Assembly (NCBI GenBank): GCA_036391875.1
Contig: DASVZA010000014.1
Location: forward strand, 49,809 to 113,808
Direction of reading: 5' to 3'
DNA: 64,000 bases
Source of the DNA: Parasulfuritortus sp036391875
GTDB taxonomy: Bacteria > Pseudomonadota > Gammaproteobacteria > Burkholderiales > Thiobacillaceae
The position numbers and the translations under genes are program-made. The notes below the pieces were generated by a model, which did not search any database, was not told where the DNA came from, and saw only the letters and a list, made by a program, of their open reading frames with translations. This document shows, one piece after another, positions 46,065-54,757 of this stretch. Within the stretch, counting starts at the first letter, position 1, and the number at the start of each line of letters is the position of its first letter.

Positions 46065-46854
46065 GTGGCGCCTCGGTGAAGGCGATGGCCGCATAGCCCA
46101 CCACCCGCTGCTTGTCGCCCGCGGTGTTGCCCGAATTGCGCAGGTCGAGCAGATGCGGCTGCAGGCCCTTTCGGCGGGCGGTCAGGAGCAGGCCGTTGAT
46201 CGGATGCGCACCGCAGGCCTGTTCGCCGACCAGGTGGCTGTCCAGCTTGAGGATGGCCTCGGCGGTGGCCTGATCGGTTTGCCGGGCGGCATCGTAAGGC
46301 AGGTAATGGGACAAGTCGGAACTCACCACGATCAGGGTTTCCTCGCCGTCCCACAAGGTATCCAGCACCCGGGCCACCTGCTCCGGGGTGGCGCCGCCGA
46401 CCAGCAGCGGCACCAGGCTGAACTTTTCGAGCACGGTCTGCAGGAAGGGAAGATGGACCTCCAGCGAGTGTTCCATGGCATGGGCGGACGCGTTGAGTTC
46501 GACGAAGGGCAGGCCGGCCAGTTGGCGGACCGCCTCGGTGTCGATCGGGATGCGGCCGAGCGGGGTGTCGAAGGAATCGGCGGAGGGCAGGGCCAGGCTG
46601 TCGACCCAGACGCGATGCACCGGCCCCAGCAGGACCACCCGGTGGACGCGCCGGGCCACGGATCGGAGCAAGACATAGGCGGAGGCCGCCACCGGTCCGG
46701 AATAGATGTAGCCGGCGTGAGGGACGATGATCGCCTTAGGCGTCAGGCCGGCCGGCTCGGCCTGGTCAAGCATGTCCAGGATATCGTGCCGGAGGATCCG
46801 CGGGTCGGCCGGATAGAACAGGCCGGCCACTGCGGGAGGTCGTATGCTTTGCAT
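46054..46854 (-). CDS. amrB: AmmeMemoRadiSam system protein B (Memo-like)
   Basis: The 266-residue protein belongs to the MEMO1 family, related in fold to class III extradiol dioxygenases. It begins RPPAVAGLFYPAD and has candidate metal ligands in VPHAGYIYSG (His46), LGPVHR and SSDLSHY, plus the Cys/His pair in QACGAHPING. It is the first gene of the cassette. The 56 bp between it and the divergent ispD must hold both promoters; none is clear. Confidence 0.9.
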   Translation of the reverse strand: MQSIRPPAVAGLFYPADPRILRHDILDMLDQAEPAGLTPKAIIVPHAGYIYSGPVAASAYVLLRSVARRVHRVVLLGPVHRVWVDSLALPSADSFDTPLGRIPIDTEAVRQLAGLPFVELNASAHAMEHSLEVHLPFLQTVLEKFSLVPLLVGGATPEQVARVLDTLWDGEETLIVVSSDLSHYLPYDAARQTDQATAEAILKLDSHLVGEQACGAHPINGLLLTARRKGLQPHLLDLRNSGNTAGDKQRVVGYAAIAFTEAPHEH

Positions 46855-46928
46855 GGAAATCTCCGCCCAATCGCGTCATTGCTATTTAAAATCTAGGGCA
46901 TTGAAACGATATGACAATCTATTCCGCT

Positions 46929-47615
46929 ATGCCCCGATTCTTTGCATTGCTGCCGGCGGCCGGCGTGGGCGCCAGGATGGGGGCGGAATGCCCCAAGCAG
47001 TACCTGCCGCTGGCCGGCCATACCATGCTCTGGCATGCCATTAACGCCTTCGAACGGGCCGCGGCTGTGGAGCGGACCTACGTGGTGCTGTCGCCCGAGG
47101 ACGCCTACTGGAACGGCCACGACTGGTCGGCCCTGGACAAGTTGAAGGTCTTGCGCTGCGGCGGCGCGACGCGGGCCGAAAGCGTGCGCAACGGCCTGCA
47201 CGCCATTGCCGGCGAGGTGGCCGGGGAAGACTGGATACTGGTGCATGACGCCGCCCGACCCTGCCTGGGGCGGGAGATGTTGGACAAGCTGTTGGCCGAA
47301 CTGGCGACGGACCCGGTGGGCGGTATCCTGGCCGCGCCGGTCGCCGACACCCTCAAGCGGCAGACGGCGGCGGGCCGTATCGCCGAGACGGTTTCCAGGG
47401 AAGGGCTGTGGGGGGCGCAGACCCCGCAGATGTTCCCGCACGGCCTGCTGCTCCGGGCCCTGGAACACGCCGGCACGGCCGTCACCGACGAGGCCTCGGC
47501 GGTGGAGGCGCTCGGCCTGTCGCCCAGGTTGGTGGAAAGCGATATGACAAACCTGAAGGTCACCTTTCCGCGCGACCTGGAAGTGGCCGAATGGCTGCTG
47601 GGCCGGAGGGCTTGA
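46929..47615 (+). CDS. ispD: 2-C-methyl-D-erythritol 4-phosphate cytidylyltransferase
   Basis: The 228-residue enzyme of the MEP isoprenoid pathway transfers CMP to methylerythritol phosphate. It has LLPAAGVGARMG and CPKQYLPLAGHTML at the nucleotide site, HDAARPC, and the C-terminal ESDMTNLKVTFPRDLEVAE. ATG 46929 fits family starts; ATG 46911 would add six residues and neither has a good ribosome site. ispF, the usual next gene, is absent here. Confidence 0.95.
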   Translation: MPRFFALLPAAGVGARMGAECPKQYLPLAGHTMLWHAINAFERAAAVERTYVVLSPEDAYWNGHDWSALDKLKVLRCGGATRAESVRNGLHAIAGEVAGEDWILVHDAARPCLGREMLDKLLAELATDPVGGILAAPVADTLKRQTAAGRIAETVSREGLWGAQTPQMFPHGLLLRALEHAGTAVTDEASAVEALGLSPRLVESDMTNLKVTFPRDLEVAEWLLGRRA

Positions 47616-47617
47616 CG

Positions 47618-47800
47618 ATGTCGAAACGTGGTTCCGGACCGCCCCGCCGGCCGCGCAACCCGGTGGCCAAGGCGGTGCGCACCCCCGCCTTCAGGATGCG
47701 GGTGGTGCCGGACAAGCGCTGGCAGGAACGACTGCAGGAAGAAAAGCGGGAGCGGGAAGAAACGGCCGAAAACGTGCAGGACAAGGGTCCGGAAGAGTAG
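47618..47800 (+). CDS. Small basic protein resembling ArfA ribosome-rescue factor
   Basis: An ATG 2 bp after the ispD stop opens a 60-residue frame. The middle (residues 14-33) lines up with the core of E. coli ArfA: N, Ala, Pro, FRxRV and Lys fall at the same spacing (NPVAKAVRTPAFRMRVV). ArfA recruits RF2 to ribosomes stalled at the end of truncated messages. The C-terminal half is a charged EKRERE helix instead of the ArfA KGKGSY region, so the match is partial. It might instead be an unrelated basic peptide. A hairpin follows the gene at 47829. Confidence 0.5.
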   Translation: MSKRGSGPPRRPRNPVAKAVRTPAFRMRVVPDKRWQERLQEEKREREETAENVQDKGPEE

Positions 47801-47828
47801 GGCTCAGCAGCATTCCTCTTCCAGTTGC

Positions 47829-47878
47829 AGCGGCTGCATGACTTTCCCGCAGCCGCTTCGTTGCCGGGTTTTGCCCGG
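47829..47878. terminator. Two hairpins between convergent small ORF and relA
   Basis: AGCGGCTGC (47829-47837) pairs with GCAGCCGCT (47849-47857), and CCGGG (47864-47868) with CCCGG (47874-47878) around TTTTG. They fill the 82 bp gap between the convergent genes and can serve as a two-way termination zone. T-runs are short. Confidence 0.5.
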
Positions 47879-47882
47879 GAAA

Positions 47883-50045
47883 CTAACGGCGCCGGGCCTG
47901 GAATACGCCGCGTATCTGGGCGAGCTTGGCCAGGAATTTGTTCAATTGCTCGACGTCCTTCACCTCGAGCGTGAATTCCATGCGGGCGACCTCGTTCTGG
48001 CTCAGGGTGTTGACCCGGGTCACGTTGAGGTGTTCCTTGGCGAACAGTTCGGTGATGTCCTTGAGCAGCCCATGACGGTCGTAGGCCGCGAGTTCGATCT
48101 GGACGGCGAACAGCTCCTTGCCGGTCTGGCCCCACTCCGCGTGCAGCAGGCGCGCCTTCTGCTCGTCCGAAAGGCGCTCGATGACCGGGCAGTCGGCGCG
48201 GTGGATGGTGACGCCACGGCCGAGCGTGGTGTAGCCGACGATGGCTTCGCCCGGCGCCGGGTTGCAGCAGCCCGCCAGATGGGTGAGCAGATTGGCCTCG
48301 CCTTCGACCAGCAGCCCGGCTACCGAGTCGCGGCTCTTGCGGGCCGAAACCAGGGGCTTCTCGGCCGGCGGCAGGTATTCGTCCTGCAGCGACCGGGTCA
48401 GCTGGCCGGCGCCGAGATCGCCCCGGCCGAGGGCGGCGAACAGGTCCTCGGGCTTGTCGAACTTGAGCCGGGTTGCCAACTGCTCCAGGTTGACGTTGCT
48501 CAGGTTGAGCCGGTGCAGTTCCCGATCGAGGATCTCGCGGCCGTCCTGGACGTGGCTGTCGTGGTCGAGTTGCTTGAACCACTGGCGCACCTTGCTCCGG
48601 GCACGCGAGGAAGCCAGGAAGCCGAGATGCGGGTTCATCCAGTCCCGGCTCGGGCCGCCTTCCTTGACGGTAAGGATCTCGATCCGCTGGCCGGTCTTGA
48701 GCTGGGTGTCCAGGGGCACCAGCATGCCGTCGACCTTGGCGCCGCGGCAGCGATGGCCGAGTTCGGTGTGGACCGCATAGGCGAAGTCGATCGGCGTCGC
48801 GCCCTGGGCCAGGGCGACCACCTTGCCCTGCGGGGTGAGGACGAAGACCTCGTCCTGGAACAGCTCGTTCTTGAATTGGCGGGCCAGTTCGGCGCTGTCC
48901 GCCACTTCCTGCTTCCAGGCCAGCAGCTGGCGCAGCCAGGCGACCTTGTCGGTCATCTGGTGGCCCTTGCCGCCTTCCTTGTAGCGCCAGTGGGCGGCGA
49001 CGCCCAGTTCGGCCTCCTGATGCATGTCGAAGGTGCGGATCTGGATCTCCAGCGCCTTGTTCTCGGGGCCGACCACGGCTGTGTGCAGGCTCTGGTAGCC
49101 GTTGCCCTTGGGCCGCGAGATGTAGTCGTCGAACTGGCCCGGGATGGGCTGCCACAGACTGTGGATCAGGCCCAGGGCGTGGTAGCAGTCCTTGAGGTCC
49201 TTGACCAGGACCCGGACCGCCCGGATGTCGTAGACCTCCTCGAAGTCGAGGTGCTTCTTGCGCATCTTGGCCAGGATGCTGGCGATGTGCTTGGGCCGGC
49301 CGCTGACCGCGACGGTGGCGATGCCGTCGCGGTGCAGTTCGGCCTTGATCTGGGCGATGACCTTCTCGATGTAGTCCTCGCGGTCCAGGCGGCGCTCATC
49401 GAGGAGCTTGGCGATGTGCTTGTAGGTGTCCGGTTCCAGGTAGCGGGTGGCGAGGTCTTCCAGCTCCCACTTGAGTTGCCAGACGCCGAGCCGGTTGGCC
49501 AGCGGGGCATACAGGTCGCGGGCATCCTGGGCGACCTTGCGACGCAGGCCGGGCTCGCCGGAAGCCAGCTCGCGCAGGGCCTGGCAGCGGTCGGCCAGCT
49601 TGATCAGGACGACCCGGATGTCGTCGGTCATGGCCAGCAGCATCTGGCGCAGGGCCTCGCTCTGGTCCTGGCCTTCCGGCTGGGTCTCGGCCAGCAGGCG
49701 ATCCATCTGGTGCAGCCTGGCGGCCCCTTGGGCCAGGCGGCTGACCGGCTCGCCCAGGGCCGGCGCGAGCTGGTCGGCCGCCAGTTTCGCTACCGGCAGG
49801 GAGCAGATCAGGGCGGCGGCAACCGTCTCGGCATCGAATTGCATGCCGGCCAGGATGGCGGCGGTCCCCAGGCTATGGCCGACCAGGGGCGCGCCGGTAT
49901 CGACAGCCAGGTCGCCGGCACGGCTCTCCAGCCAGTCGGCGGCCTTGTGCAACAGGGCGAACTGTTCCGGGGGATACTTGCTTTCCAGCGCAGCCAGCCA
50001 GCCGGCGGTATCGCCATGGGCGTGGGTGAGGGCGTGGGCGACCAT
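47883..50045 (-). CDS. relA: RelA-type (p)ppGpp synthetase
   Basis: The 720-residue protein is a long RSH enzyme. The hydrolase-like domain lacks the HD pair (the region reads ALICSLP), so this is the synthetase-only RelA type. The synthetase domain is intact (KDCYHALGLIHSLW, PKGNGYQSLHTAV, EIQIRTFDMHQEAELGVAAHW over residues about 285-365). A TGS domain (VFVLTPQGKVVALAQGATPIDFAY), the CC zinc-finger region (AGCCNPAPGE) and an ACT domain follow. It makes the alarmone on stalled ribosomes. Confidence 0.94.
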   Translation of the reverse strand: MVAHALTHAHGDTAGWLAALESKYPPEQFALLHKAADWLESRAGDLAVDTGAPLVGHSLGTAAILAGMQFDAETVAAALICSLPVAKLAADQLAPALGEPVSRLAQGAARLHQMDRLLAETQPEGQDQSEALRQMLLAMTDDIRVVLIKLADRCQALRELASGEPGLRRKVAQDARDLYAPLANRLGVWQLKWELEDLATRYLEPDTYKHIAKLLDERRLDREDYIEKVIAQIKAELHRDGIATVAVSGRPKHIASILAKMRKKHLDFEEVYDIRAVRVLVKDLKDCYHALGLIHSLWQPIPGQFDDYISRPKGNGYQSLHTAVVGPENKALEIQIRTFDMHQEAELGVAAHWRYKEGGKGHQMTDKVAWLRQLLAWKQEVADSAELARQFKNELFQDEVFVLTPQGKVVALAQGATPIDFAYAVHTELGHRCRGAKVDGMLVPLDTQLKTGQRIEILTVKEGGPSRDWMNPHLGFLASSRARSKVRQWFKQLDHDSHVQDGREILDRELHRLNLSNVNLEQLATRLKFDKPEDLFAALGRGDLGAGQLTRSLQDEYLPPAEKPLVSARKSRDSVAGLLVEGEANLLTHLAGCCNPAPGEAIVGYTTLGRGVTIHRADCPVIERLSDEQKARLLHAEWGQTGKELFAVQIELAAYDRHGLLKDITELFAKEHLNVTRVNTLSQNEVARMEFTLEVKDVEQLNKFLAKLAQIRGVFQARRR

Positions 50046-50131
50046 CGGATCAGGAACTCCTGCGCGAATTCAAGAAAGTGTGCCGCGGCCGGCCGGTGTC
50101 GATCCGTTGCCGGGCGACCGTCGTCCGGCGC

Positions 50132-50923
50132 TTACCAGAAATGCCACCAGGCCTTTTTCTTGCCGAGGGCGCTGGCACCGGGCTTGGCGTCGTCCGGGAA
50201 ATTTTCCTTCAGCACACGCAGCGTATCGTCGCGCAACTGGGTCAGCCCCATCTTGTCGTAGCTGTCGGCCATGATGACCAGGCCCTGCTTGACGGCCGGA
50301 GCCTGCTGATAGTGTTCCAGGACGTACTTGACCCGGTCGACCGCCGCGACGTAGGCGCCGCGATTGTAGTAATAGCGGGCGACGTGGACCTCGTGCGAGG
50401 CGAGCGCATTGACCAGATACCTCATTCGGCCCAGCGAGTCGGGCGCGTATTTGCTGTTCGGGAAACGGGTGACCAGTTCCTTGAATGCATTGAAGGCCTC
50501 CTCGGCCGACTTGGGGTCGCGTTCGCTCATGTCCTGGTCGGCCAGCGCCGAGAACGGCCCCTCGTCGTCGTGGAAGTTGGCCAGGCCCTTGATGTAGTAG
50601 GCATAGTCGACGCTGGGATGGTCGGGGTGCAGCTTGATGAAGCGGTCGCAGGCCGCGATCGCCGACGCCGGTTCGTTGTCCTTGTAATAGGCATAGGCGA
50701 TTTCAAGCTGGGCCTGCTGGGCATAGGGACCGTAGGGGTAGCGGGCTTCGAGCTTCTCGTAATACTTCACGGCATCCGTGTAGTTCGAGTCCAACAACTC
50801 TTGCTTGGCCTTGTCGTACAACTTGGCGGCCGACCAGTTCTTGGTCTCGTCGATCTGTTCGGGAAGCAATCCGCAGGCGTTCAGCAACGTGGCGGCCAGC
50901 AAAACGGCTAGAATCTGTTTCAT
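50132..50923 (-). CDS. bamD: BamD, outer-membrane protein assembly lipoprotein
   Basis: The 263-residue lipoprotein has lipobox LLNAC (Cys17) and five TPR-like repeats (SAAKLYDKAKQELLDSNYTDAVKYYEKLEARYPYG is the first, residues about 31-65). BamD is the essential accessory of the BamA insertase. It is divergent from rluD, an arrangement conserved in many proteobacteria; only 39 bp separate the starts. Confidence 0.95.
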   Translation of the reverse strand: MKQILAVLLAATLLNACGLLPEQIDETKNWSAAKLYDKAKQELLDSNYTDAVKYYEKLEARYPYGPYAQQAQLEIAYAYYKDNEPASAIAACDRFIKLHPDHPSVDYAYYIKGLANFHDDEGPFSALADQDMSERDPKSAEEAFNAFKELVTRFPNSKYAPDSLGRMRYLVNALASHEVHVARYYYNRGAYVAAVDRVKYVLEHYQQAPAVKQGLVIMADSYDKMGLTQLRDDTLRVLKENFPDDAKPGASALGKKKAWWHFW

Positions 50924-50962
50924 TTCAGCGCCTAGTTAAAAGATCGCAGGATTGTATCTCGG

Positions 50963-51883
50963 ATGCCCCATAACTTCATTCTCTCGATTCCCGCCGAACA
51001 CGCCGGGCGCCGCCTGGACCAGAGCCTGGCCGAACTGTTGCCCGACTATTCCCGCAACCGCATCCAGCAGTGGATCGACGAAGGCGGCGTCCTGGTCGAT
51101 GGCGTCGCCGGCAGCCGCAAGGCCAAGGTCTGGGGCGCGGAACGGGTCGAAATCCAGGTCGAGGACCATCCCTCCGAGCAGCCCTACCAGGCTCAGGCCA
51201 TGGACCTGGATATCGTCCACGAGGACGATTCGGTCATCGTGATCAACAAGCCGCCCGGCCTGGTGGTGCATCCGGGCGCCGGCAACTGGGAGGGCACGCT
51301 GCTCAACGCCTTGCTGCACCACGCACCGGAACTGGCGCATATCCCCCGGGCCGGGATCGTCCATCGCCTGGACAAGGATACGTCCGGTCTGATGGTGGTG
51401 GCCAAGACGCTGGAGTCGCAGACCGCGCTGGTCCGGGCCCTGCAGGCCAGGGACGTGAAGCGGATCTACTGGGCGGTGGCGTACGGCGTATTCGAGCGAC
51501 CGGAAGGCGAGATCGACGCCCCGATTGGCCGCGATCCCAGGCACCGCACCCGGATGGCTGTGGTCGAGAACGGCAAACCGGCCCAGACCCGCTATCGGGT
51601 GCTGCGGCAATACGGCAACGCCGCCTGGGTCGAATGCCAGTTGAAGACCGGACGGACCCATCAGATCCGGGTCCATCTGACCCACATCGGCCACCCGTTG
51701 CTGGGCGATCCGGTCTATACCGGACGCAAGGCGCGTCATCCGGCCTTCCATCGCCAGGCGCTACATGCCTTCCGGCTGGGCTTCGTGCATCCCCTGAGCG
51801 GCGAACCGGTGGAATGGGAAGCCCCCATGCCGGACGATTTCCGGGCCTTGCTGGAACAACTGGAGCAGAACGATGCATCCTGA
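50963..51883 (+). CDS. rluD: 23S rRNA pseudouridine synthase RluD
   Basis: The 306-residue enzyme has an N-terminal S4 RNA-binding domain (RRLDQSLAELLPDYSRNRIQQWI) and the catalytic motif HRLDKDTSGLMVVAK with the catalytic Asp near residue 137. It modifies helix 69 of 23S rRNA. It overlaps pgeF by 11 bp. The order bamD|rluD-pgeF matches E. coli. Confidence 0.95.
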   Translation: MPHNFILSIPAEHAGRRLDQSLAELLPDYSRNRIQQWIDEGGVLVDGVAGSRKAKVWGAERVEIQVEDHPSEQPYQAQAMDLDIVHEDDSVIVINKPPGLVVHPGAGNWEGTLLNALLHHAPELAHIPRAGIVHRLDKDTSGLMVVAKTLESQTALVRALQARDVKRIYWAVAYGVFERPEGEIDAPIGRDPRHRTRMAVVENGKPAQTRYRVLRQYGNAAWVECQLKTGRTHQIRVHLTHIGHPLLGDPVYTGRKARHPAFHRQALHAFRLGFVHPLSGEPVEWEAPMPDDFRALLEQLEQNDAS

Positions 51884-52622
51884 CTGGATCGTTCCCGACT
51901 GGCCGGCACCGGCCAATGTCCATGCCTTCATGACCACCCGGGCCGGCGGCGTCAGCCAGCCGCCCTACGACAGCATGAATCCGGCCAGCCACGTCGGCGA
52001 CCGGCCCGAGGCGGTGGCGGAAAACCGCCGCATCCTACGGGCCGACCTGCCGGCCGAGCCGCTCTGGCTGAACCAGGTGCACGGCAGTTGCGTGGCCGAG
52101 CGGGCCGAGTCGGCCGAGCCGCCCTGCGCCGATGCCGGCATCGCCCGCCAGGCCGGCGAGGTGCGCGCGGTCCTGACGGCCGATTGCTTGCCGGTCCTGC
52201 TCTGCGACCGGGCCGGGACGGTGGTGGCCGCCGCCCACGCCGGCTGGCGCGGCCTGGCCGGCGGCGTGCTGGAGGAGACCATCGGTGCGATGCGGGTGCC
52301 GCCCGGCGAGCTCCTGGCCTGGCTGGGTGCGGCGATCGGGCCGGACGAATTCGAGGTCGGCGACGAGGTCCGGCTGGCCTTCATGGATCGGCATCCGTTG
52401 GCCGCCGTGGCCTTCCGGCCGGCGCTGCCGGGCACCCTGGACGAGGCGCCGCGCAAATGGCTGGCGGACATCTACGCGCTGGCCCGCATCCGCCTGGCGG
52501 CGGCCGGCGTGGAGGCGGTGTACGGCGGCGGTCTGTGCACCGTCCGGGACGGCCGGCGCTTCTTTTCCTATCGCCGGGATGGGACGACCGGCCGCATGGC
52601 GAGCCTGATCTGGCTTGAGTAG
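51873..52622 (+). CDS. pgeF: PgeF, purine nucleoside phosphorylase / peptidoglycan editing factor (laccase-domain)
   Basis: The 249-residue protein belongs to the YfiH/multicopper-like family. Metal ligands are in NQVHG (His), TADCLPVLLCD (Cys) and AAHAGWRG (His), and the C-terminus has the family end. In E. coli it removes misincorporated serine from peptidoglycan precursors; homologues show nucleoside phosphorylase activity. It is coupled to rluD. Confidence 0.93.
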   Translation: MHPDWIVPDWPAPANVHAFMTTRAGGVSQPPYDSMNPASHVGDRPEAVAENRRILRADLPAEPLWLNQVHGSCVAERAESAEPPCADAGIARQAGEVRAVLTADCLPVLLCDRAGTVVAAAHAGWRGLAGGVLEETIGAMRVPPGELLAWLGAAIGPDEFEVGDEVRLAFMDRHPLAAVAFRPALPGTLDEAPRKWLADIYALARIRLAAAGVEAVYGGGLCTVRDGRRFFSYRRDGTTGRMASLIWLE

Positions 52623-52664
52623 AATGACGGCCCTGTTTTTGCATCCCTTTTAGGAGAATCTCCG

Positions 52665-53447
52665 ATGGCGATCGAGCTGTACAACGATGGCCGGCACGTC
52701 TGCCTGATGTTCAACGACTTGGTGGACGATACCAACAGTTTTGCCGTGCAAGCCAATCAGTTCCTGATCGTCACGGACGGCGAGGGCGCGCTGATCGATC
52801 CGGCCGGCAACATGACCTACAACGCCCTGATCATGGGCATGCAGCCGTTCTTTCCGTTCAAGAAGCTGAAATACATCTTCGCCTCGCACCAGGACCCGGA
52901 CATCGTCGCTTCGCTCAACAAATGGCTGATGTCGACCGACTGCGTGCTCTACGTGTCCAAGCTGTGGGAGCGCTTCGTGCCGCACTTCTGCACCCTGAAC
53001 CGCTGGGAAGGACGCATCGTCGGCATTCCGGACGAAGGCATGGTGGTGCCGGTCAAGGACGCGAACATCCATTGCGTACCGGCCCACTTCCTGCACGCCG
53101 AAGGCAATTTCCAGTTCTACGACGCCCGTTCCAAGATCCTGTTCAGCGGCGACATGGGTGCCTCGCTGGTGCACCACGACGAGATCGTCAAGCCGATCAC
53201 GACCGCTGCCGAATTCCGCGACCATCTCCGCAAGATGGAAGGCTTCCACCAGCGCTACATGGTTGCCAACAAGGCCTGCCGCTTCTGGGCCAACATGGTC
53301 CGAGGGATGGACGTCGACATGCTGGTGCCCCAGCATGGCCGCTGGTTCAAGGGCAGGGAGGCGATCGGCGCCTTCCTCGACTGGATCGAGAACCTGCAAT
53401 GCGGTCTCGACCTGTTCAGCCAGGACAACTACCGGTTCCCGAAATGA
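52665..53447 (+). CDS. Stand-alone flavodiiron-type diiron domain (ODP-like)
   Basis: The 260-residue protein has the beta-lactamase fold of flavodiiron proteins but no flavodoxin domain. Likely ligands are His75, Asp77 and Asp79 in SHQDPD, His in PAHFLH, Asp in FSGDMG and His in VPQHGRW. The usual Glu is Asp and the last His of HxExDH is Ile. Proteins of this type (ODP) bind O2 at a diiron site and serve as a chemotaxis oxygen sensor in Treponema. The GGAG ribosome site can pair with CTCC 3 bases away. The stop overlaps the rimO start (ATGA). Confidence 0.8.
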   Translation: MAIELYNDGRHVCLMFNDLVDDTNSFAVQANQFLIVTDGEGALIDPAGNMTYNALIMGMQPFFPFKKLKYIFASHQDPDIVASLNKWLMSTDCVLYVSKLWERFVPHFCTLNRWEGRIVGIPDEGMVVPVKDANIHCVPAHFLHAEGNFQFYDARSKILFSGDMGASLVHHDEIVKPITTAAEFRDHLRKMEGFHQRYMVANKACRFWANMVRGMDVDMLVPQHGRWFKGREAIGAFLDWIENLQCGLDLFSQDNYRFPK

Positions 53448-54757
53448 GCGCCTTGCCCAAGGTCGGCTTCGTTAGTCTGGGCTGCCCGAAAAATTCCTAC
53501 GATTCCGAGCGCATCCTGACCCAGCTGCGGGCCGAGGGTTACCTCATCGTGCCCAGTTACGACGATGCCGATCTGGTGGTGGTCAACACCTGCGGCTTCA
53601 TCGATTCGGCGGTCGACGAGAGCCTGGAGGCGATCGGCGAGGCCCTGCGCGAGAACGGCAAGGTGGTCGTCACCGGCTGCCTGGGCGCGCGCGAATCGCT
53701 GGTCAAGAATGCCCACCCCAGCGTCCTGGCGGTGACCGGGCCGCATGCGACCGAAGAAGTCATGGCCGTGGTCCACGACCACCTGCCCAAGCCGCACGAT
53801 CCGTTCACCGACCTGGTGCCGCCCGGCGGCCTGAAGCTGACGCCGAGGCACTACGCCTACCTGAAGATTTCCGAAGGCTGCAACCATCGTTGCACCTTCT
53901 GCATCATCCCTTCGCTGCGCGGCGATCTGGTCTCCCGGCCGGTCGGCGACGTGCTGGCCGAGGCCGAAGCGCTGGCCAAGGCGGGCGTCAAGGAGCTGCT
54001 GGTGATCTCCCAGGATACAAGCGCTTACGGAGTCGATCTCAAGTACCGAACCGGCTTCCACAACGGCCGTCCGGTCAAGACCCGGATGCTGGAACTGGTG
54101 CAGGAGCTGGCCAAGCTGGGCATCTGGATTCGCCTGCATTACGTCTACCCGTACCCCAGCGTCGACGACGTGATCCCGCTGATGGCCGAGGGCAAGGTGC
54201 TGCCCTACCTGGACGTACCGTTCCAGCATGCCTCGCCGCGCATCCTCAAGGCCATGAAGCGTCCGGGCGATGTCGAGAACACCCTGCGCCGGATCGAGCG
54301 CTGGCGGCAAATCTGCCCCGACCTGGTGATCCGCAGCACCTTCATCGTCGGCTTTCCCGGCGAGACCGAGGAGGACTTCGACGAACTGCTCGATTTCCTC
54401 GATGCGGCCCAACTGGACCGGGTCGGCGCCTTCACCTATTCCCCGGTCGAGGGCGCCAAGGCCAACGAACTGCCCGATCCGGTCGACGAGGACGTCAAAC
54501 ACGACCGTCTGGCCCGTTTCATGGACGTCCAGGCCGACATCAGCGCGGCCAAGCTGAAAAAGCGCATCGGCAGCGAGATGACGGTGCTGGTCGACGAGGT
54601 CTCGGGCGGTCGGGCCACTGCCCGCAGCTATGCCGATGCGCCCGAGATCGACGGCCTGGTCCACATCGCCCAAGGCAAAGGATTGCAGCCTGGCGATCGG
54701 GTAAGCGTTAGAATTACCCGTTCCGACGATTACGACCTTTGGGGTAAGCCACTATGA
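53444..54757 (+). CDS. rimO: RimO, ribosomal protein S12 methylthiotransferase
   Basis: The 437-residue radical SAM enzyme attaches a methylthio group to Asp88 of S12. It has the N-terminal domain with three cysteines (LGCPKNSYDSERI, NTCGF, TGCLGARE), the radical SAM motif CNHRCTFC (Cys146, 150, 153) and a C-terminal TRAM domain. Length is normal. Its stop overlaps the nudJ start (ATGA). Confidence 0.96.
   Translation: MSALPKVGFVSLGCPKNSYDSERILTQLRAEGYLIVPSYDDADLVVVNTCGFIDSAVDESLEAIGEALRENGKVVVTGCLGARESLVKNAHPSVLAVTGPHATEEVMAVVHDHLPKPHDPFTDLVPPGGLKLTPRHYAYLKISEGCNHRCTFCIIPSLRGDLVSRPVGDVLAEAEALAKAGVKELLVISQDTSAYGVDLKYRTGFHNGRPVKTRMLELVQELAKLGIWIRLHYVYPYPSVDDVIPLMAEGKVLPYLDVPFQHASPRILKAMKRPGDVENTLRRIERWRQICPDLVIRSTFIVGFPGETEEDFDELLDFLDAAQLDRVGAFTYSPVEGAKANELPDPVDEDVKHDRLARFMDVQADISAAKLKKRIGSEMTVLVDEVSGGRATARSYADAPEIDGLVHIAQGKGLQPGDRVSVRITRSDDYDLWGKPL

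Noticed and set aside
47408..47617. The upstream extension of the ArfA-like frame within ispD
   Set aside because: This part is the alternate frame of the well-supported ispD gene; only the section after the ispD stop has a plausible start and family match.
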